This document shows positions 26,553-35,123 of a stretch of 64,000 nt of DNA, in pieces. A program made the position numbers and the translations under genes. Position 1 is the first letter of the stretch. The number at the start of each line of letters is the position of its first letter. The DNA lies in NCBI GenBank assembly GCA_963792855.1, contig CAWBXZ010000007.1, forward strand, positions 190,649-254,648, read 5' to 3'. The stretch comes from SG8-40 sp963792855. Lineage in GTDB: Bacteria > Pseudomonadota > Gammaproteobacteria > Burkholderiales > Eutrophovitaceae. The notes beneath the pieces were generated by a model. The model had not been told where the DNA came from. It searched no databases and saw nothing but the letters and a program-made list of their open reading frames with translations.

Positions 26553-27530
26553 CTACAAAGCGACGTTTCTCATCAGTTCGTCGGAAGCCGCGAACGGGTC
26601 GAGTTCGCGGCGCGATATGCGTTCTACCATGGCCGCGACGCGTTCGCTGGTCGAGGCAAAGAAGCGGCTGCGCAGCAGGTCCTCCGCCGTCTTGAACGTG
26701 CGGTACTCGGCTATGCGGCGCAACCGCTCGGGACCGAGTTCGGTCGTGCGATGCGCTTCGCGATGCCGGTCCATGGTGGCCACCAGTGCGCGAATGCCCT
26801 CACCGGTCTCGGCGCTGGTGCCGACCACTGGCACCTGCCACAGCGGTTTGCCATCCTTGTTTCTCATGGAAACGCTGATGCCCATCGCCAACATGGTTTT
26901 GAGGTCGGTGATGGTCCGGTTGGCGTCCGAGCGATCGCATTTGCTGACCACGTGGATGTCGGCAATTTCCAGAATGCCGGCCTTGATGGCCTGCACGTCG
27001 TCGCCGAGGCCCGGCGCGGACACGACAATGGTGCTGTGCGAGGCGCGCGCGATCTCCACTTCGTCCTGGCCGACGCCAACGGTTTCGATGATGATGACGT
27101 CAAAGCCGGCAGCGTCGAGGATGTCGACCGCTGCAAGTGCCGAGCGCGCCAGTCCGCCGGTGGACCCGCGTGTGGCCATGCTGCGGATGTACACCCCGTC
27201 GTCCATCGTCAGATTGCTCATGCGGATGCGGTCGCCCAGGATCGAGCCGCCGGAAAACGGGCTGGACGGGTCGATGGCGATGACGCCGACCTTGCGGCCG
27301 TCTTCGCGAATCGTCTGTACCAGTTTGCTGACCAGGGTCGACTTGCCGCTGCCCGGCACGCCGGTCAGTCCGACGATGTGCGCCTTGCCCGCGGCTTTGT
27401 ATACGTCGCCCAGTGCCGCGCGCGCTTCTTCGCTGCCGGCCTCGGCGCGCGACATCAGGCGACCGGCGGCGCGCAGATCGCCCTTGAGCAGCCGCGCGAA
27501 TAATTCCATCGAGGGTACCGGCATCGCCAT
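26553..27530 (-). CDS. meaH: MeaB/ArgK-type G-protein chaperone for the B12 mutase
   Basis: 325 aa. Walker A is G57-VPGSGKS64, followed by VIAIDPSSPFSGGSILGDRIRM, ETVGVGQDEVEIA (switch-like) and KCDRSDANR, which gives guanine specificity in this family. These GTPases load, protect and repair the cobalamin of acyl-CoA mutases. It overlaps the ligase stop by one base (TAATG) and ends 9 bp before hcmA, so it is translationally coupled in the hcm operon. The symbol follows usage for HCM clusters. Confidence 0.92.
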   Translation of the reverse strand: MAMPVPSMELFARLLKGDLRAAGRLMSRAEAGSEEARAALGDVYKAAGKAHIVGLTGVPGSGKSTLVSKLVQTIREDGRKVGVIAIDPSSPFSGGSILGDRIRMSNLTMDDGVYIRSMATRGSTGGLARSALAAVDILDAAGFDVIIIETVGVGQDEVEIARASHSTIVVSAPGLGDDVQAIKAGILEIADIHVVSKCDRSDANRTITDLKTMLAMGISVSMRNKDGKPLWQVPVVGTSAETGEGIRALVATMDRHREAHRTTELGPERLRRIAEYRTFKTAEDLLRSRFFASTSERVAAMVERISRRELDPFAASDELMRNVAL

Positions 27531-28963
27531 TACCCGCCTTGCAGTTTCTGGTTGAGTTCGCGAAACACTTCGCGATCGTCTACTACCCGGCGCGCCTTGA
27601 AGTCGGTACGCGGAATCGAGCGTGGTTCAACCAGTTCGATAACGGTGCGCAGAGCCAGCGTCTTGAGTATGCGCCGGCTGACTTCTTCCTTGAACTGACG
27701 GCTTCGCCCGGCGTCGGCATGCGCTTCCGCGTTCGGCTCGACGCGCAGCAGCAGTTCGTCCATCGCGCCGTCGCGCGTAATGTGGATGCGGTGCTCGCCG
27801 CCGTAATCGGGAATTTCGTTGAGCACGGAATCGATCTCGCTCGGATACACGTTCTCGCCGCGAATGGTGAACATGTCGTCGATGCGCCCGAAGATGCCTT
27901 GCGGCAGGCGCGGGTAGGTGCGCCCGCACGGATTCGGTCCGTCTTCCCAGACCGTCAGGTCGCCGGATACGAGCCGGATCATCGGCTGTGAGGTGCGCTC
28001 GAGATGCGTGTAGACCGGCGTGCCGCGTGAACCGTAAGGCACGCGCCGAAACGTTCCGGGATCGCAGACTTCGGTATAAACCATGTCCTGCCACAGCAAC
28101 ATCCCGGGCGCACTTTCCAGCGTGCCTGCGGCGTTCATCCATGGCGTCATTTCCGCCATCGAGCCGGCGTCGAAAACTTTCGCGCCGAAGGCGGATTCGA
28201 GCTTCTCGATGACCGACGGAATCGATGCGCCCGGTTCCCCCGAAAAAATCAGTTGCTTCAATCCGAAATCACTGGCATCCAGCCCTTCCTTGATGGCGGT
28301 CTCGGCCAGGTGCAGCGCGTAGGTCGGCGTGCCGTAGAAAGCCGTCGGCCTGATTTGCGCCATCCAGTTCACCGCCCTTGCGCTCATGCCCGAGGCGCCG
28401 GCACCAAACGGAAACGACGTCGCGCCGAGGCGTTCGGTGCCGGCCAGCGCACCCCAACTGCCCAGGTACAGGCTGAATATGGCCGCGAGAAAAACCGTGT
28501 CGCCGGGACGAACGCCCATACCCCACATCACCCGTGCCTGGGCATTCGAAATGGCGTCCCAGTCGTTGCGGCCGATGGCGAAAGCGGTCGGCCGGCCGGT
28601 TGTGCCCGAGGTGCCATGGATGTGATAGACGTCTTCGCGCGGGATGCACAGGTAGTCGCCGAATGGTTCCGTCTCGGCTTGCGATGCGCGCAAATCGCGC
28701 TTGGTGATGACCGGTACCTTGTCTTCGAAATCTTCCAGCGAACGCAGCTGATCCGGATGAAAGCCGGCCTCGTCCCATTTCTTCCTGTAGAACGGCGCGT
28801 GCTGGTAAGCGTAAGTACATACTTCGCGAAGTCGGTTGACGATGGCGGCATCGCGATCGGCGGCCGGCATCGTCTCGCGCACCGGGAACCAGTAGCGGCT
28901 GTCCGGGGCAGGCCGGTAGTTGTTGTCGTAACGCGGCGGAAACGACCAGTCTTCCATCTGCAT
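27530..28963 (-). CDS. hcl: Acyl-CoA ligase of the phenylacetate-CoA ligase type, likely 2-hydroxyisobutyrate-CoA ligase
   Basis: 477 aa. The ATP-binding loop is GTSGTTGRP (about residues 117-125), and the C-terminal lid starts RGENVYPSEID, as in phenylacetate-CoA ligases. GMGVRPGDTVFLA and FSGEPGASIPSV are further family features. It forms acyl-CoA with ATP through an acyl-AMP. Its place between the B12 subunit gene and the MeaB gene equals the arrangement described for 2-hydroxyisobutyrate-CoA ligases, which feed HCM. It is therefore assigned to activation of 2-hydroxyisobutyrate, not phenylacetate. Substrate specificity is inferred from context. Confidence 0.85.
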   Translation of the reverse strand: MQMEDWSFPPRYDNNYRPAPDSRYWFPVRETMPAADRDAAIVNRLREVCTYAYQHAPFYRKKWDEAGFHPDQLRSLEDFEDKVPVITKRDLRASQAETEPFGDYLCIPREDVYHIHGTSGTTGRPTAFAIGRNDWDAISNAQARVMWGMGVRPGDTVFLAAIFSLYLGSWGALAGTERLGATSFPFGAGASGMSARAVNWMAQIRPTAFYGTPTYALHLAETAIKEGLDASDFGLKQLIFSGEPGASIPSVIEKLESAFGAKVFDAGSMAEMTPWMNAAGTLESAPGMLLWQDMVYTEVCDPGTFRRVPYGSRGTPVYTHLERTSQPMIRLVSGDLTVWEDGPNPCGRTYPRLPQGIFGRIDDMFTIRGENVYPSEIDSVLNEIPDYGGEHRIHITRDGAMDELLLRVEPNAEAHADAGRSRQFKEEVSRRILKTLALRTVIELVEPRSIPRTDFKARRVVDDREVFRELNQKLQGG

Positions 28964-28975
28964 GGGCCGTTTTCC

Positions 28976-29383
28976 CTAGCGCGGGCCGCGTTCCGCGACC
29001 AGGCGTTCGAGCGTCTCGACGATCTGTTTCGGCGGCGTGTCCTGCAGCAACAGTTCTTTTACGCCCATTGCCTTCAGCGGCGCCACGTCCTCGTCCGGCA
29101 CCACGCCACCGACGACGACAATGGTGTCGGCGGCATCCTGCTCCTCGAGCAGCTTCATGATCTTCGGGCAGATGGTCATGTGCGCACCGGACAGCAGGCT
29201 GATGCCGAGCACGTCCACATCTTCCTGCACCGCCGAGTGCACCACTTCTTCCGCTGTGCGGTGCAGCCCGGTGTAAATCACATCCATGCCCGCGTCACGC
29301 AGGGTACGCGCAACCACTTTGACGCCGCGGTCGTGACCATCGAGGCCGACCTTGGCGAGTAACACGCGGATGGGTGAGCTCAT
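28976..29383 (-). CDS. hcmB: 2-hydroxyisobutyryl-CoA mutase small subunit, B12-binding
   Basis: 135 aa Rossmann-like cobalamin domain. The B12 motif is KVGLDGHDRGVKVVA, where His17 of Asp15-x-His17 would replace dimethylbenzimidazole as the lower cobalt ligand. GISLLSGAH and VVVGGVVPDED (the GG loop that holds the nucleotide tail) follow. It is a stand-alone chain, as needed for a small-subunit mutase, and its stop lies 12 bp before the ligase start. It is the first gene of the hcm operon. A palindrome lies about 180 bp upstream at 29563-29583. Confidence 0.92.
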   Translation of the reverse strand: MSSPIRVLLAKVGLDGHDRGVKVVARTLRDAGMDVIYTGLHRTAEEVVHSAVQEDVDVLGISLLSGAHMTICPKIMKLLEEQDAADTIVVVGGVVPDEDVAPLKAMGVKELLLQDTPPKQIVETLERLVAERGPR

Positions 29384-29562
29384 GCTCTGCTCCTCTGAGG
29401 TATCTCGTTGTTGAACAAATAAGCGAGTACTGACTTCGTTGATCCGGCAGACCCGGTGCCAACATCAAACGCTACCGGGACAGTCGATTATCGTCCATGG
29501 TGTATCTGGCGGGAATCAAGGCTCGGCGGGACCCACCGCGCCTGTAGCTTGGTGAAATTAGC

Positions 29563-29583
29563 TTTTGTATACAGAATACAAAA
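29563..29583. promoter_or_regulatory. Inverted repeat upstream of the hcm operon
   Basis: TTTTGTAT and ATACAAAA are perfect inverted arms around ACAGA, with an inner GTATAC. This is of the GntR/FadR operator style (TTGTATACAA-like). It lies between the aminotransferase stop and hcmB, where the hcm promoter should be. The regulator is not identified; one GntR gene occurs at 50420. Confidence 0.6.
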
Positions 29584-29682
29584 CTTGGTGGATGCCAGCA
29601 AGATTTGGCCATTCCCCCGGGTCCTCGCGGCGAGTCTGGCGCGACGGATATTCCGGAAAACGGGGGCGCGCGTCCGGGATTC

Positions 29683-30867
29683 CTACTCCTTTGTCGCTTT
29701 GTTGATCACATTATCCAGCATGCCCAGCATCAGATCGATCTGGTCCGTAGTCAGATTCAGCGCGGGCATGAAACGGAGCAGATTCGGGCGAGGTGCGTTC
29801 AGTAGTAATCCGGCGTCGCGGGCCAGATTTGAGACTTCCTCTGCGATGTCGCGCTTCAGATCGAGTGCCACCAGAAGGCCGCGACCGCGGACTTCGCCGA
29901 GCCCGTGACGCGCGGACAGCTCTGTCAGGCCTCGCGTCAGATAGCTGCCGAGCAATTCGACGCGATCGAGAAAACCGGGCGTCAGCACGGTATTCATGAC
30001 GGCACAACCGGCCGACGTGCTCAACGGATTGCCGTTGAACGTGCCGCCCTGGTCGCCGGGTTTGAAGCAGCACACGGATTCAGCAGCGACGAGCGCCGCC
30101 AGCGGTACGCCGCCGCCCAGCATTTTTCCCAGCGTCATGATGTCGGGGGCGATACCGGCATGCTGATAGCCCCATAGCTTGCCGGTACGGCCGACACCGG
30201 TCTGGATTTCGTCGACGATCAGCAGCAGATTGTGCCGGGTGGTCAGTGCGCGCAGGTTCTGCAGAAACGGGTTCGTCGCAGTGATCACGCCCGCTTCGCC
30301 CTGGACCGGTTCGAGCATCACTGCGACGGTATTGTCATTGACGAGTTTCTCGACCGAGTCGAGATCGTTCAGGGTGGCTTTCGGGAACCCGGGCACCTTC
30401 GGTTCGAAGAGTCCACGAAAGCCCGGTTTCCCTGACGCCGACATGGTGGCAAGCGTGCGTCCGTGAAAAGCGCCGTCGAAAGTGATGATCTCGTACGCGC
30501 CGTTCTTGTTTTCCGAGCCCCATTTGCGCGCAAGCTTGATCGCGCCTTCGTTCGCTTCCGCCCCGCTGTTCGCGAAGAACACGCGATCAAAGCAACTGTG
30601 GTCGACAATTAACGACGCGAGTTGTATTGAAGGTTCGTTGTAGAACGCCGGGCTGGGCGTGATCAACTTGCGTGACTGCCCGGCCAGTGCGTCGACGATC
30701 ACCGCAGGGCAGTGACCGAGACAGTTCACCGCCCATCCCTGCACGAAATCAAGGTAGCGTTTGCCCTCCTGGTCCCACAGCCACGATCCTTCACCGCGCA
30801 TGAAGACCAGCGGCGGCCGGTTGGTGATTTCCATCAGGCTTGCGTACCGAAACTGTTCAAACTTCAT
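29683..30867 (-). CDS. Acetylornithine/succinyldiaminopimelate-type aminotransferase (ArgD-like, class III)
   Basis: 394 aa, full length. PLP enzyme of fold type I. FANSGAEANEGAIKLARKWG, AFHGRT (aromatic stacking and the HGRT motif), VDEIQTGVGRTG (Asp that binds the PLP nitrogen) and TLGKMLGGGVPLAA (the Schiff-base Lys) are all visible. It transfers an omega-amino group to 2-oxoglutarate, usually acetylornithine in arginine synthesis. No arg gene is adjacent, so an omega-amino acid or another substrate is possible. It lies 300 bp upstream of hcmB on the same strand and may or may not be linked. Confidence 0.9.
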   Translation of the reverse strand: MKFEQFRYASLMEITNRPPLVFMRGEGSWLWDQEGKRYLDFVQGWAVNCLGHCPAVIVDALAGQSRKLITPSPAFYNEPSIQLASLIVDHSCFDRVFFANSGAEANEGAIKLARKWGSENKNGAYEIITFDGAFHGRTLATMSASGKPGFRGLFEPKVPGFPKATLNDLDSVEKLVNDNTVAVMLEPVQGEAGVITATNPFLQNLRALTTRHNLLLIVDEIQTGVGRTGKLWGYQHAGIAPDIMTLGKMLGGGVPLAALVAAESVCCFKPGDQGGTFNGNPLSTSAGCAVMNTVLTPGFLDRVELLGSYLTRGLTELSARHGLGEVRGRGLLVALDLKRDIAEEVSNLARDAGLLLNAPRPNLLRFMPALNLTTDQIDLMLGMLDNVINKATKE

Positions 30868-31106
30868 TCAACTTCCCCAGGTTGCCGGTCTGATGCGCGA
30901 CACCTACGTGAGGCTGGACGCTTCGTCAGCGGGCCGTGCCGCGGCTCACGCGTGTTGCCCCATCCAGCAATCATGCGTCAGAATAAGTTTCGCGCCGATC
31001 ATCGTCCACCTGATTCTGACTTTCCCGTTGCCGCACTTGTTCACTCCACTGCAAATTCCCTGCTTCGGGCCAGCCTGTTAGCGTCCGCAAGAACTCTCCT
31101 CTCTGA

Positions 31107-31508
31107 ATGACGAAGTTGCAGCCCACCACCGAACAGGAAGCCGCAATCGAGCGCATGGTGCGCTTGTTCTACGAGCGCTCACTGGCCGATCCGGTGCTCG
31201 GGCCGATTTTTCGCGATGCCATCCACGACTGGGAGCCGCATATCAAGGTTGTTGCGGATTTCTGGTCCGGCGTCATTCACGGCACGGGGAGGTACAAGGC
31301 CAACGCCTACGCGCCGCATATGCGGCTGAAGTTCGAACCCGAGGCCTTCGATCACTGGCTAGCGGTATTCGAGAGCGCCGCAACCGACGAACTGGCGCCG
31401 CCGGATGCGCAAACGGCGATCCGCGTCGCCCGTCACATGGCGAACAGTTTCAAGGCAGGGATATTTCCGTTTACCGACGCCGAAGGGCGGCCTTCGCGGG
31501 TGCCATGA
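31107..31508 (+). CDS. Group III truncated haemoglobin
   Basis: 133 aa. The pattern is MVRLFYERSLADPVLGPIF, then AIHDWEPHIKVVADFWSGVIHGTGRY, with the proximal His in the APHMRLKFEPEAFDHW segment (about residue 72). This FWS/HGTGRY signature with the PHMRL helix is typical for group III (trHbP/CtrHb). Function in this group is unsettled; peroxidase-like or NO chemistry has been suggested. It is not linked to the TetR-controlled group I globin at 9292. It stands between the aminotransferase (divergent) and fic. Confidence 0.9.
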   Translation: MTKLQPTTEQEAAIERMVRLFYERSLADPVLGPIFRDAIHDWEPHIKVVADFWSGVIHGTGRYKANAYAPHMRLKFEPEAFDHWLAVFESAATDELAPPDAQTAIRVARHMANSFKAGIFPFTDAEGRPSRVP

Positions 31509-31590
31509 TCATGACGCACGCCTCGAACTGACAGAAAAGCTTTATGGCTTGCGAATACTAATCGGCGACCCAGCACGCCGAGTAGTGACG

Positions 31591-32964
31591 CTACCCGTCT
31601 AGACTTTTTAGTTTGGTTCGAATGTCTGGCGGTACCAGGAACACAAATGCGCGACCGCGCTTTGACTTGTTTAGCAAGCCGAAATCATCCAATTTTAGTA
31701 GATCAGTTCTTGCCGTGTCGTATGTGACACCATGTGCGCCGCGATGACTCTCGATCGAAAAAATAGCGTCTGGATTCTTGAGAGCCCTGGAGAGTAATGC
31801 AATCTGGCGATGATTTAGCGATTCCCTAAGCTTGACCGATTTCTGAATGAGTGTTTCGAGTTCTTTGTGCTCGTCTGACTTCTTTCTCAAGTACTCGAGT
31901 AGTTCTTCAATTGCACGGAGCATTACCTTGAGTTGGTGTAGAAGGAAATACGTGACATCGTTCTCGTCCGTCTCCGTGTAAAGATAGGATCGAATGTACT
32001 GTGCTGGTGCATTCTTAAGTATTCGAGATATTGATACGAACTCCATCGTCCAATAGCCTTGGCGAAGCATCGACCAGTAAAAGAGTGCTCTGGCGGTGCG
32101 TCCGTTACCATCTTCAAACGGGTGATCGTAGGCGAGCAAAAAGTGTAAAAGTGCCGCTCTTATTACAGGGTGCAAGAACTCGTTCGTATTTTGATCGTTC
32201 GCAAATTTGCACAGGCTTTCCATGCGAGCGGGAATCGTTTTATGCGGAGGCGGAATATGTATCACGGTTGCGTCCCTTTCATCGCCCACATAAACGTCGT
32301 CAGATTGCCTCCAACTACCGACGGCCTTCGAATTTTCAAGGGTATCTTCAGTTAGAATCCTTTGAAGTTCCAGAATCAGGTTCGGCGTTAGCTCCAAGTT
32401 GGCCACGTGATTTATATGTTCCATCGCGACGTAGTTATTTCGAATCATGCGTTCTGATCGATCACGGGGAGGACGCTTTTCTCGCAGCATGGCTTTCGCG
32501 ACCTTTCTGGTTGTTGCTGCGCCCTCGAGTTGACTCGAGGTTATTGCCTCTTCAATCAGAGAGTTGATCAAATAGCTATTTCTAGTGTTTGGATTGGCTA
32601 CTTGCGCGCTTGCTTTGATTTCTCCGCCGCCATGCAAGTCAATTTCGTGCAACAAGCGCCGCATTTCTTTGGTTTCGCCAAATACAAATGTAGATCCGTC
32701 TTTAGCGTTGTGGGGGATAGTTTGATATAGAGACTTTCTAGCGGTCTTGATGCCGAACCACCACTCTCGGTGATTTATCCCGTCGGGGGCAGATTTCAGG
32801 TGCCTTAGCTGATCCCAGTGGTAGTAGTTTCCACGCGGGTCCGGAGGAATTCGGAGTGAGAGGATATCGGTTAGCCGTTTAGGTGACTGAGCAATTATCT
32901 CCTCGGCGATCTTGGTGTAATCAGGGGGCGTGAGTGGGATTTGCATCCTAAGGTTTACTACCAA
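31591..32964 (-). CDS. Fic family AMP-transferase-like protein, AT-rich gene
   Basis: The open frame starts at TTG 32964; the first ATG is 32946 (451 aa). It carries the Fic motif HPFEDGNGR (about residues 275-283 from ATG), where His attacks the nucleotide and Asp binds Mg2+. The inhibitory helix motif (S/T)xxxE(G/N) appears as SSQLEG (137-142), so it is self-inhibited (class II). After the Fic domain comes a C-terminal winged-helix-like part (LNHRQIALLSRALKNPDAIF, TYDTARTDLLKLDDFG). Lower GC and a different codon style than its neighbours suggest transfer. A cluster of ATTGGTA repeats lies just upstream, which such wHTH-Fic proteins could bind. Confidence 0.85.
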   Translation of the reverse strand: MVVNLRMQIPLTPPDYTKIAEEIIAQSPKRLTDILSLRIPPDPRGNYYHWDQLRHLKSAPDGINHREWWFGIKTARKSLYQTIPHNAKDGSTFVFGETKEMRRLLHEIDLHGGGEIKASAQVANPNTRNSYLINSLIEEAITSSQLEGAATTRKVAKAMLREKRPPRDRSERMIRNNYVAMEHINHVANLELTPNLILELQRILTEDTLENSKAVGSWRQSDDVYVGDERDATVIHIPPPHKTIPARMESLCKFANDQNTNEFLHPVIRAALLHFLLAYDHPFEDGNGRTARALFYWSMLRQGYWTMEFVSISRILKNAPAQYIRSYLYTETDENDVTYFLLHQLKVMLRAIEELLEYLRKKSDEHKELETLIQKSVKLRESLNHRQIALLSRALKNPDAIFSIESHRGAHGVTYDTARTDLLKLDDFGLLNKSKRGRAFVFLVPPDIRTKLKSLDG

Positions 32965-33101
32965 TTAATGAAGAATTGGTAATAAGCCTACCATTGCGCC
33001 TCGGGAATTACCAAATTGGTTTCAATTGGTAGTTAATTGGTAGTTCAATGTTAGAAACATACTAAATACTAATTTTGGTAGGTATTGGTAGTAAATTGGT
33101 A
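32959..33101. repeat. Array of ATTGGTA repeats upstream of fic
   Basis: ATTGGTA occurs at 32975, 33025, 33036, 33084 and 33095. One-base variants are at 33015 and 33074. The reverse form TACCAAT is at 32959, with variants at 32989 and 33009. Neighbouring copies at 33015/33025/33036 and 33074/33084/33095 are 10-11 bp apart, one DNA turn. The whole 33.0-33.27 kb stretch is AT-rich and includes the fic promoter. It reads as a multi-site operator. Confidence 0.75.
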
Positions 33102-33406
33102 TTTATAAATTTCGTAAGATTATGTAATTAATATCTTTTTCTCTTTGAATCGAAATAAGTCATAAACATAAACGTTTGCAAATGCCAGTACAGAAGCCCA
33201 CAAAACCCGATTCAAATGGGCATCGGCAAAGTAGGCGCCACTGAGGCTGGGATATAAACGTTCATCAACAAGGATGGTTGGTCCGCGAGGAAGTCATCCT
33301 GAGAGTAATCGGGCGCGACCCGGTCGTACCGCTCAAGCCCGCCGACGTGCCAGCGGTCGCGCAGCGACTACGCTGGTAAGGTACCTAGGCGTGTGTCTCC
33401 AACCGG
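33102..33406. other. AT-rich intergenic stretch and short coding remnant
   Basis: No complete gene. Up to about 33270 it continues the AT-rich flank of fic. From about 33290 to 33380 a GC-rich stretch can be read on the plus strand (VILRVIGRDPVVPLKP...) and ends in a stop, with no start or homology I recognise; it may be the relic of a gene cut by the insertion of the fic segment. Confidence 0.3.
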
Positions 33407-34993
33407 TCATGCCGACTTGCGAATCAGGTCCGCTGCTTTCTCCGCGACCATGGCGGTCGGTGCGTTGGTATTGCCGGTCGGCACCATCGGCATCACCGAG
33501 GCGTCGACCACACGCAGCCGCTCCACGCCGTTTACCCGCAGTTGCGGATCGACGACGGCGTCGGCATCGGATCCCATGCGGCAAGTGCCGACGGCGTGGT
33601 AACCGGTGGTGCCGGTCAGGCGCAGGGCATCGAGAATGGCCTCGTCGCTGTCTGCTTTCGGTCCCGGCCAGGTTTCCCCTACCATGCATTCCTTCATGGC
33701 TGGCGCAGAGAAGATACTGCGAACCAGGCGCACGCCGGCCAGCAGCGCGCGCACATCGTTGGGTGCGGTGAGGTAGTTCGGCTCGATGCGTGGGGGTACC
33801 GCCGGATCGGCAGACCGGAGTGACAGACTGCCGCGGCTCTCGGGCTGGACGATGCATACCACTGCGGTAATGCCGGGTTCGGTTTCGAGCTCGCCGAAGC
33901 GTTCGCGGTTGTAGCTGGCCGGCGTGAACAGCAGCTGCAGGTCCGGTCGCGCCAGTTCCGGGCGGCTGCGGGTGAAAACGGTTGACGCGGTGATGCCGTA
34001 GGTGAGCGCGCCGTCTCCCGTCACCGCAAAGCGCAGCACCTCCCGGACCAAACGCCATCCGCGCGCGAGTTGATTGATGGACAGCTCGTTCGTGACGCGG
34101 GCGGAGATGCCGCCGTAGTAATGGTCAATCAGGTTCTTGCCCACCCCCGCCGAATCGTGAACAACGGGGATGCCCAGCGACTGCAGTTCGTCCGCGGGGC
34201 CGATGCCCGAGACCATGAGCAAATGCGGAGAGTTGATGGCGCCGCCACAGAGTATGACTTCCCTGCGTGCCCGCACGGTCGTTTCCTGTTCCGACTTGCG
34301 CCAGGTCACGCCGACACAGTGTTTTCCTTCGAAAACCAGTTTCGTCACAAGCGCATTGGTCTGCACCTGCAGGTTCGGACGCGATCGCGCGGGACGCAGC
34401 AACGCGAATGCAGTCGATCCGCGAAAGCGGCCCAGCCGCGTCATTTGCGAGTAGGCCACGCCTTCCTGTTGGGGGCCGTTATAGTCCCGGTTGAAAGGCA
34501 ATCCCGTCTGCTGCGCCGCTTGTACGAAACGATGGGTGAGATCGAGGTGGGCCTTGTAGTCGACGACGTGCATCGGGCCGTCCTTGCCCCGGTAGTGCGG
34601 GTCCCCTGTTTCGTAACGCTCGGTTTTCCTGAAGTAGGGAAGAACCTCTGCGTAGGACCAGCCTGTGCATCCCTTGTCGGCCCAGGCATCGTAATCACCC
34701 GGATTGCCGCGCACGTAGAGCATGCCGTTGATGGAGCCGCTGCCGCCGATGACGCGTCCGCGCGGCCAATGTATCGCGCGGTTCGCCGTGTCGGGATGGG
34801 GTTCGGTGAAGTAAGTCCAGTTCAGGGCCGGGTTTCGATGCAGCGAGCGCACGCCGGCCGGAATGTGAATCATCGGATGCCGCGCTTCCGGTCCCGCTTC
34901 GAGCAACAGCACATTGGCGTTTGTTTCAGCGAGCCGCGCGGCCAACAGCGATCCGGCCGTGCCGGCGCCAATGACGATGTAGTCGGGTTGCAT
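33407..34993 (-). CDS. GMC family FAD-dependent oxidoreductase (choline dehydrogenase-like), first of two
   Basis: 528 aa. The FAD site is DYIVIGAGTAGSLLAARLAE (G9-x-G11-x-x-G14) with LLLEAGPE. The GMC signature 1 region reads WPRGRVIGGSGSINGMLYVRG, and signature 2 GGAINSPHLLMVSGIGP. Active-site His is in TTGYHAVGTCRMG (about 468) and the second catalytic residue is the Asn of TGNTNAPTAM (about 511). It oxidises a primary or secondary alcohol. A second GMC gene lies directly upstream in the same direction (130 bp away), and IcmF and an enolase-superfamily enzyme follow, so it probably acts in a pathway that supplies a branched acid. Confidence 0.9.
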   Translation of the reverse strand: MQPDYIVIGAGTAGSLLAARLAETNANVLLLEAGPEARHPMIHIPAGVRSLHRNPALNWTYFTEPHPDTANRAIHWPRGRVIGGSGSINGMLYVRGNPGDYDAWADKGCTGWSYAEVLPYFRKTERYETGDPHYRGKDGPMHVVDYKAHLDLTHRFVQAAQQTGLPFNRDYNGPQQEGVAYSQMTRLGRFRGSTAFALLRPARSRPNLQVQTNALVTKLVFEGKHCVGVTWRKSEQETTVRARREVILCGGAINSPHLLMVSGIGPADELQSLGIPVVHDSAGVGKNLIDHYYGGISARVTNELSINQLARGWRLVREVLRFAVTGDGALTYGITASTVFTRSRPELARPDLQLLFTPASYNRERFGELETEPGITAVVCIVQPESRGSLSLRSADPAVPPRIEPNYLTAPNDVRALLAGVRLVRSIFSAPAMKECMVGETWPGPKADSDEAILDALRLTGTTGYHAVGTCRMGSDADAVVDPQLRVNGVERLRVVDASVMPMVPTGNTNAPTAMVAEKAADLIRKSA

Positions 34994-35123
34994 GTGTCGC
35001 TACAGGAAAATTGAAAAACGCCGGAAGCGGATGATTTTGATTCGCGGCGATGGTAGCACGCGCGTTATTGTCGCTCGTTCCCCGCCCCGCTTCAGGAAGC
35101 CGGTTGCCGGCACGACGCGGCGT

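Noticed and set aside
33280..33385. Small gene reading LVREEVILRVIGRDPVV
   Set aside because: No start codon with ribosome site and no homolog I recognise; noted as a remnant only.
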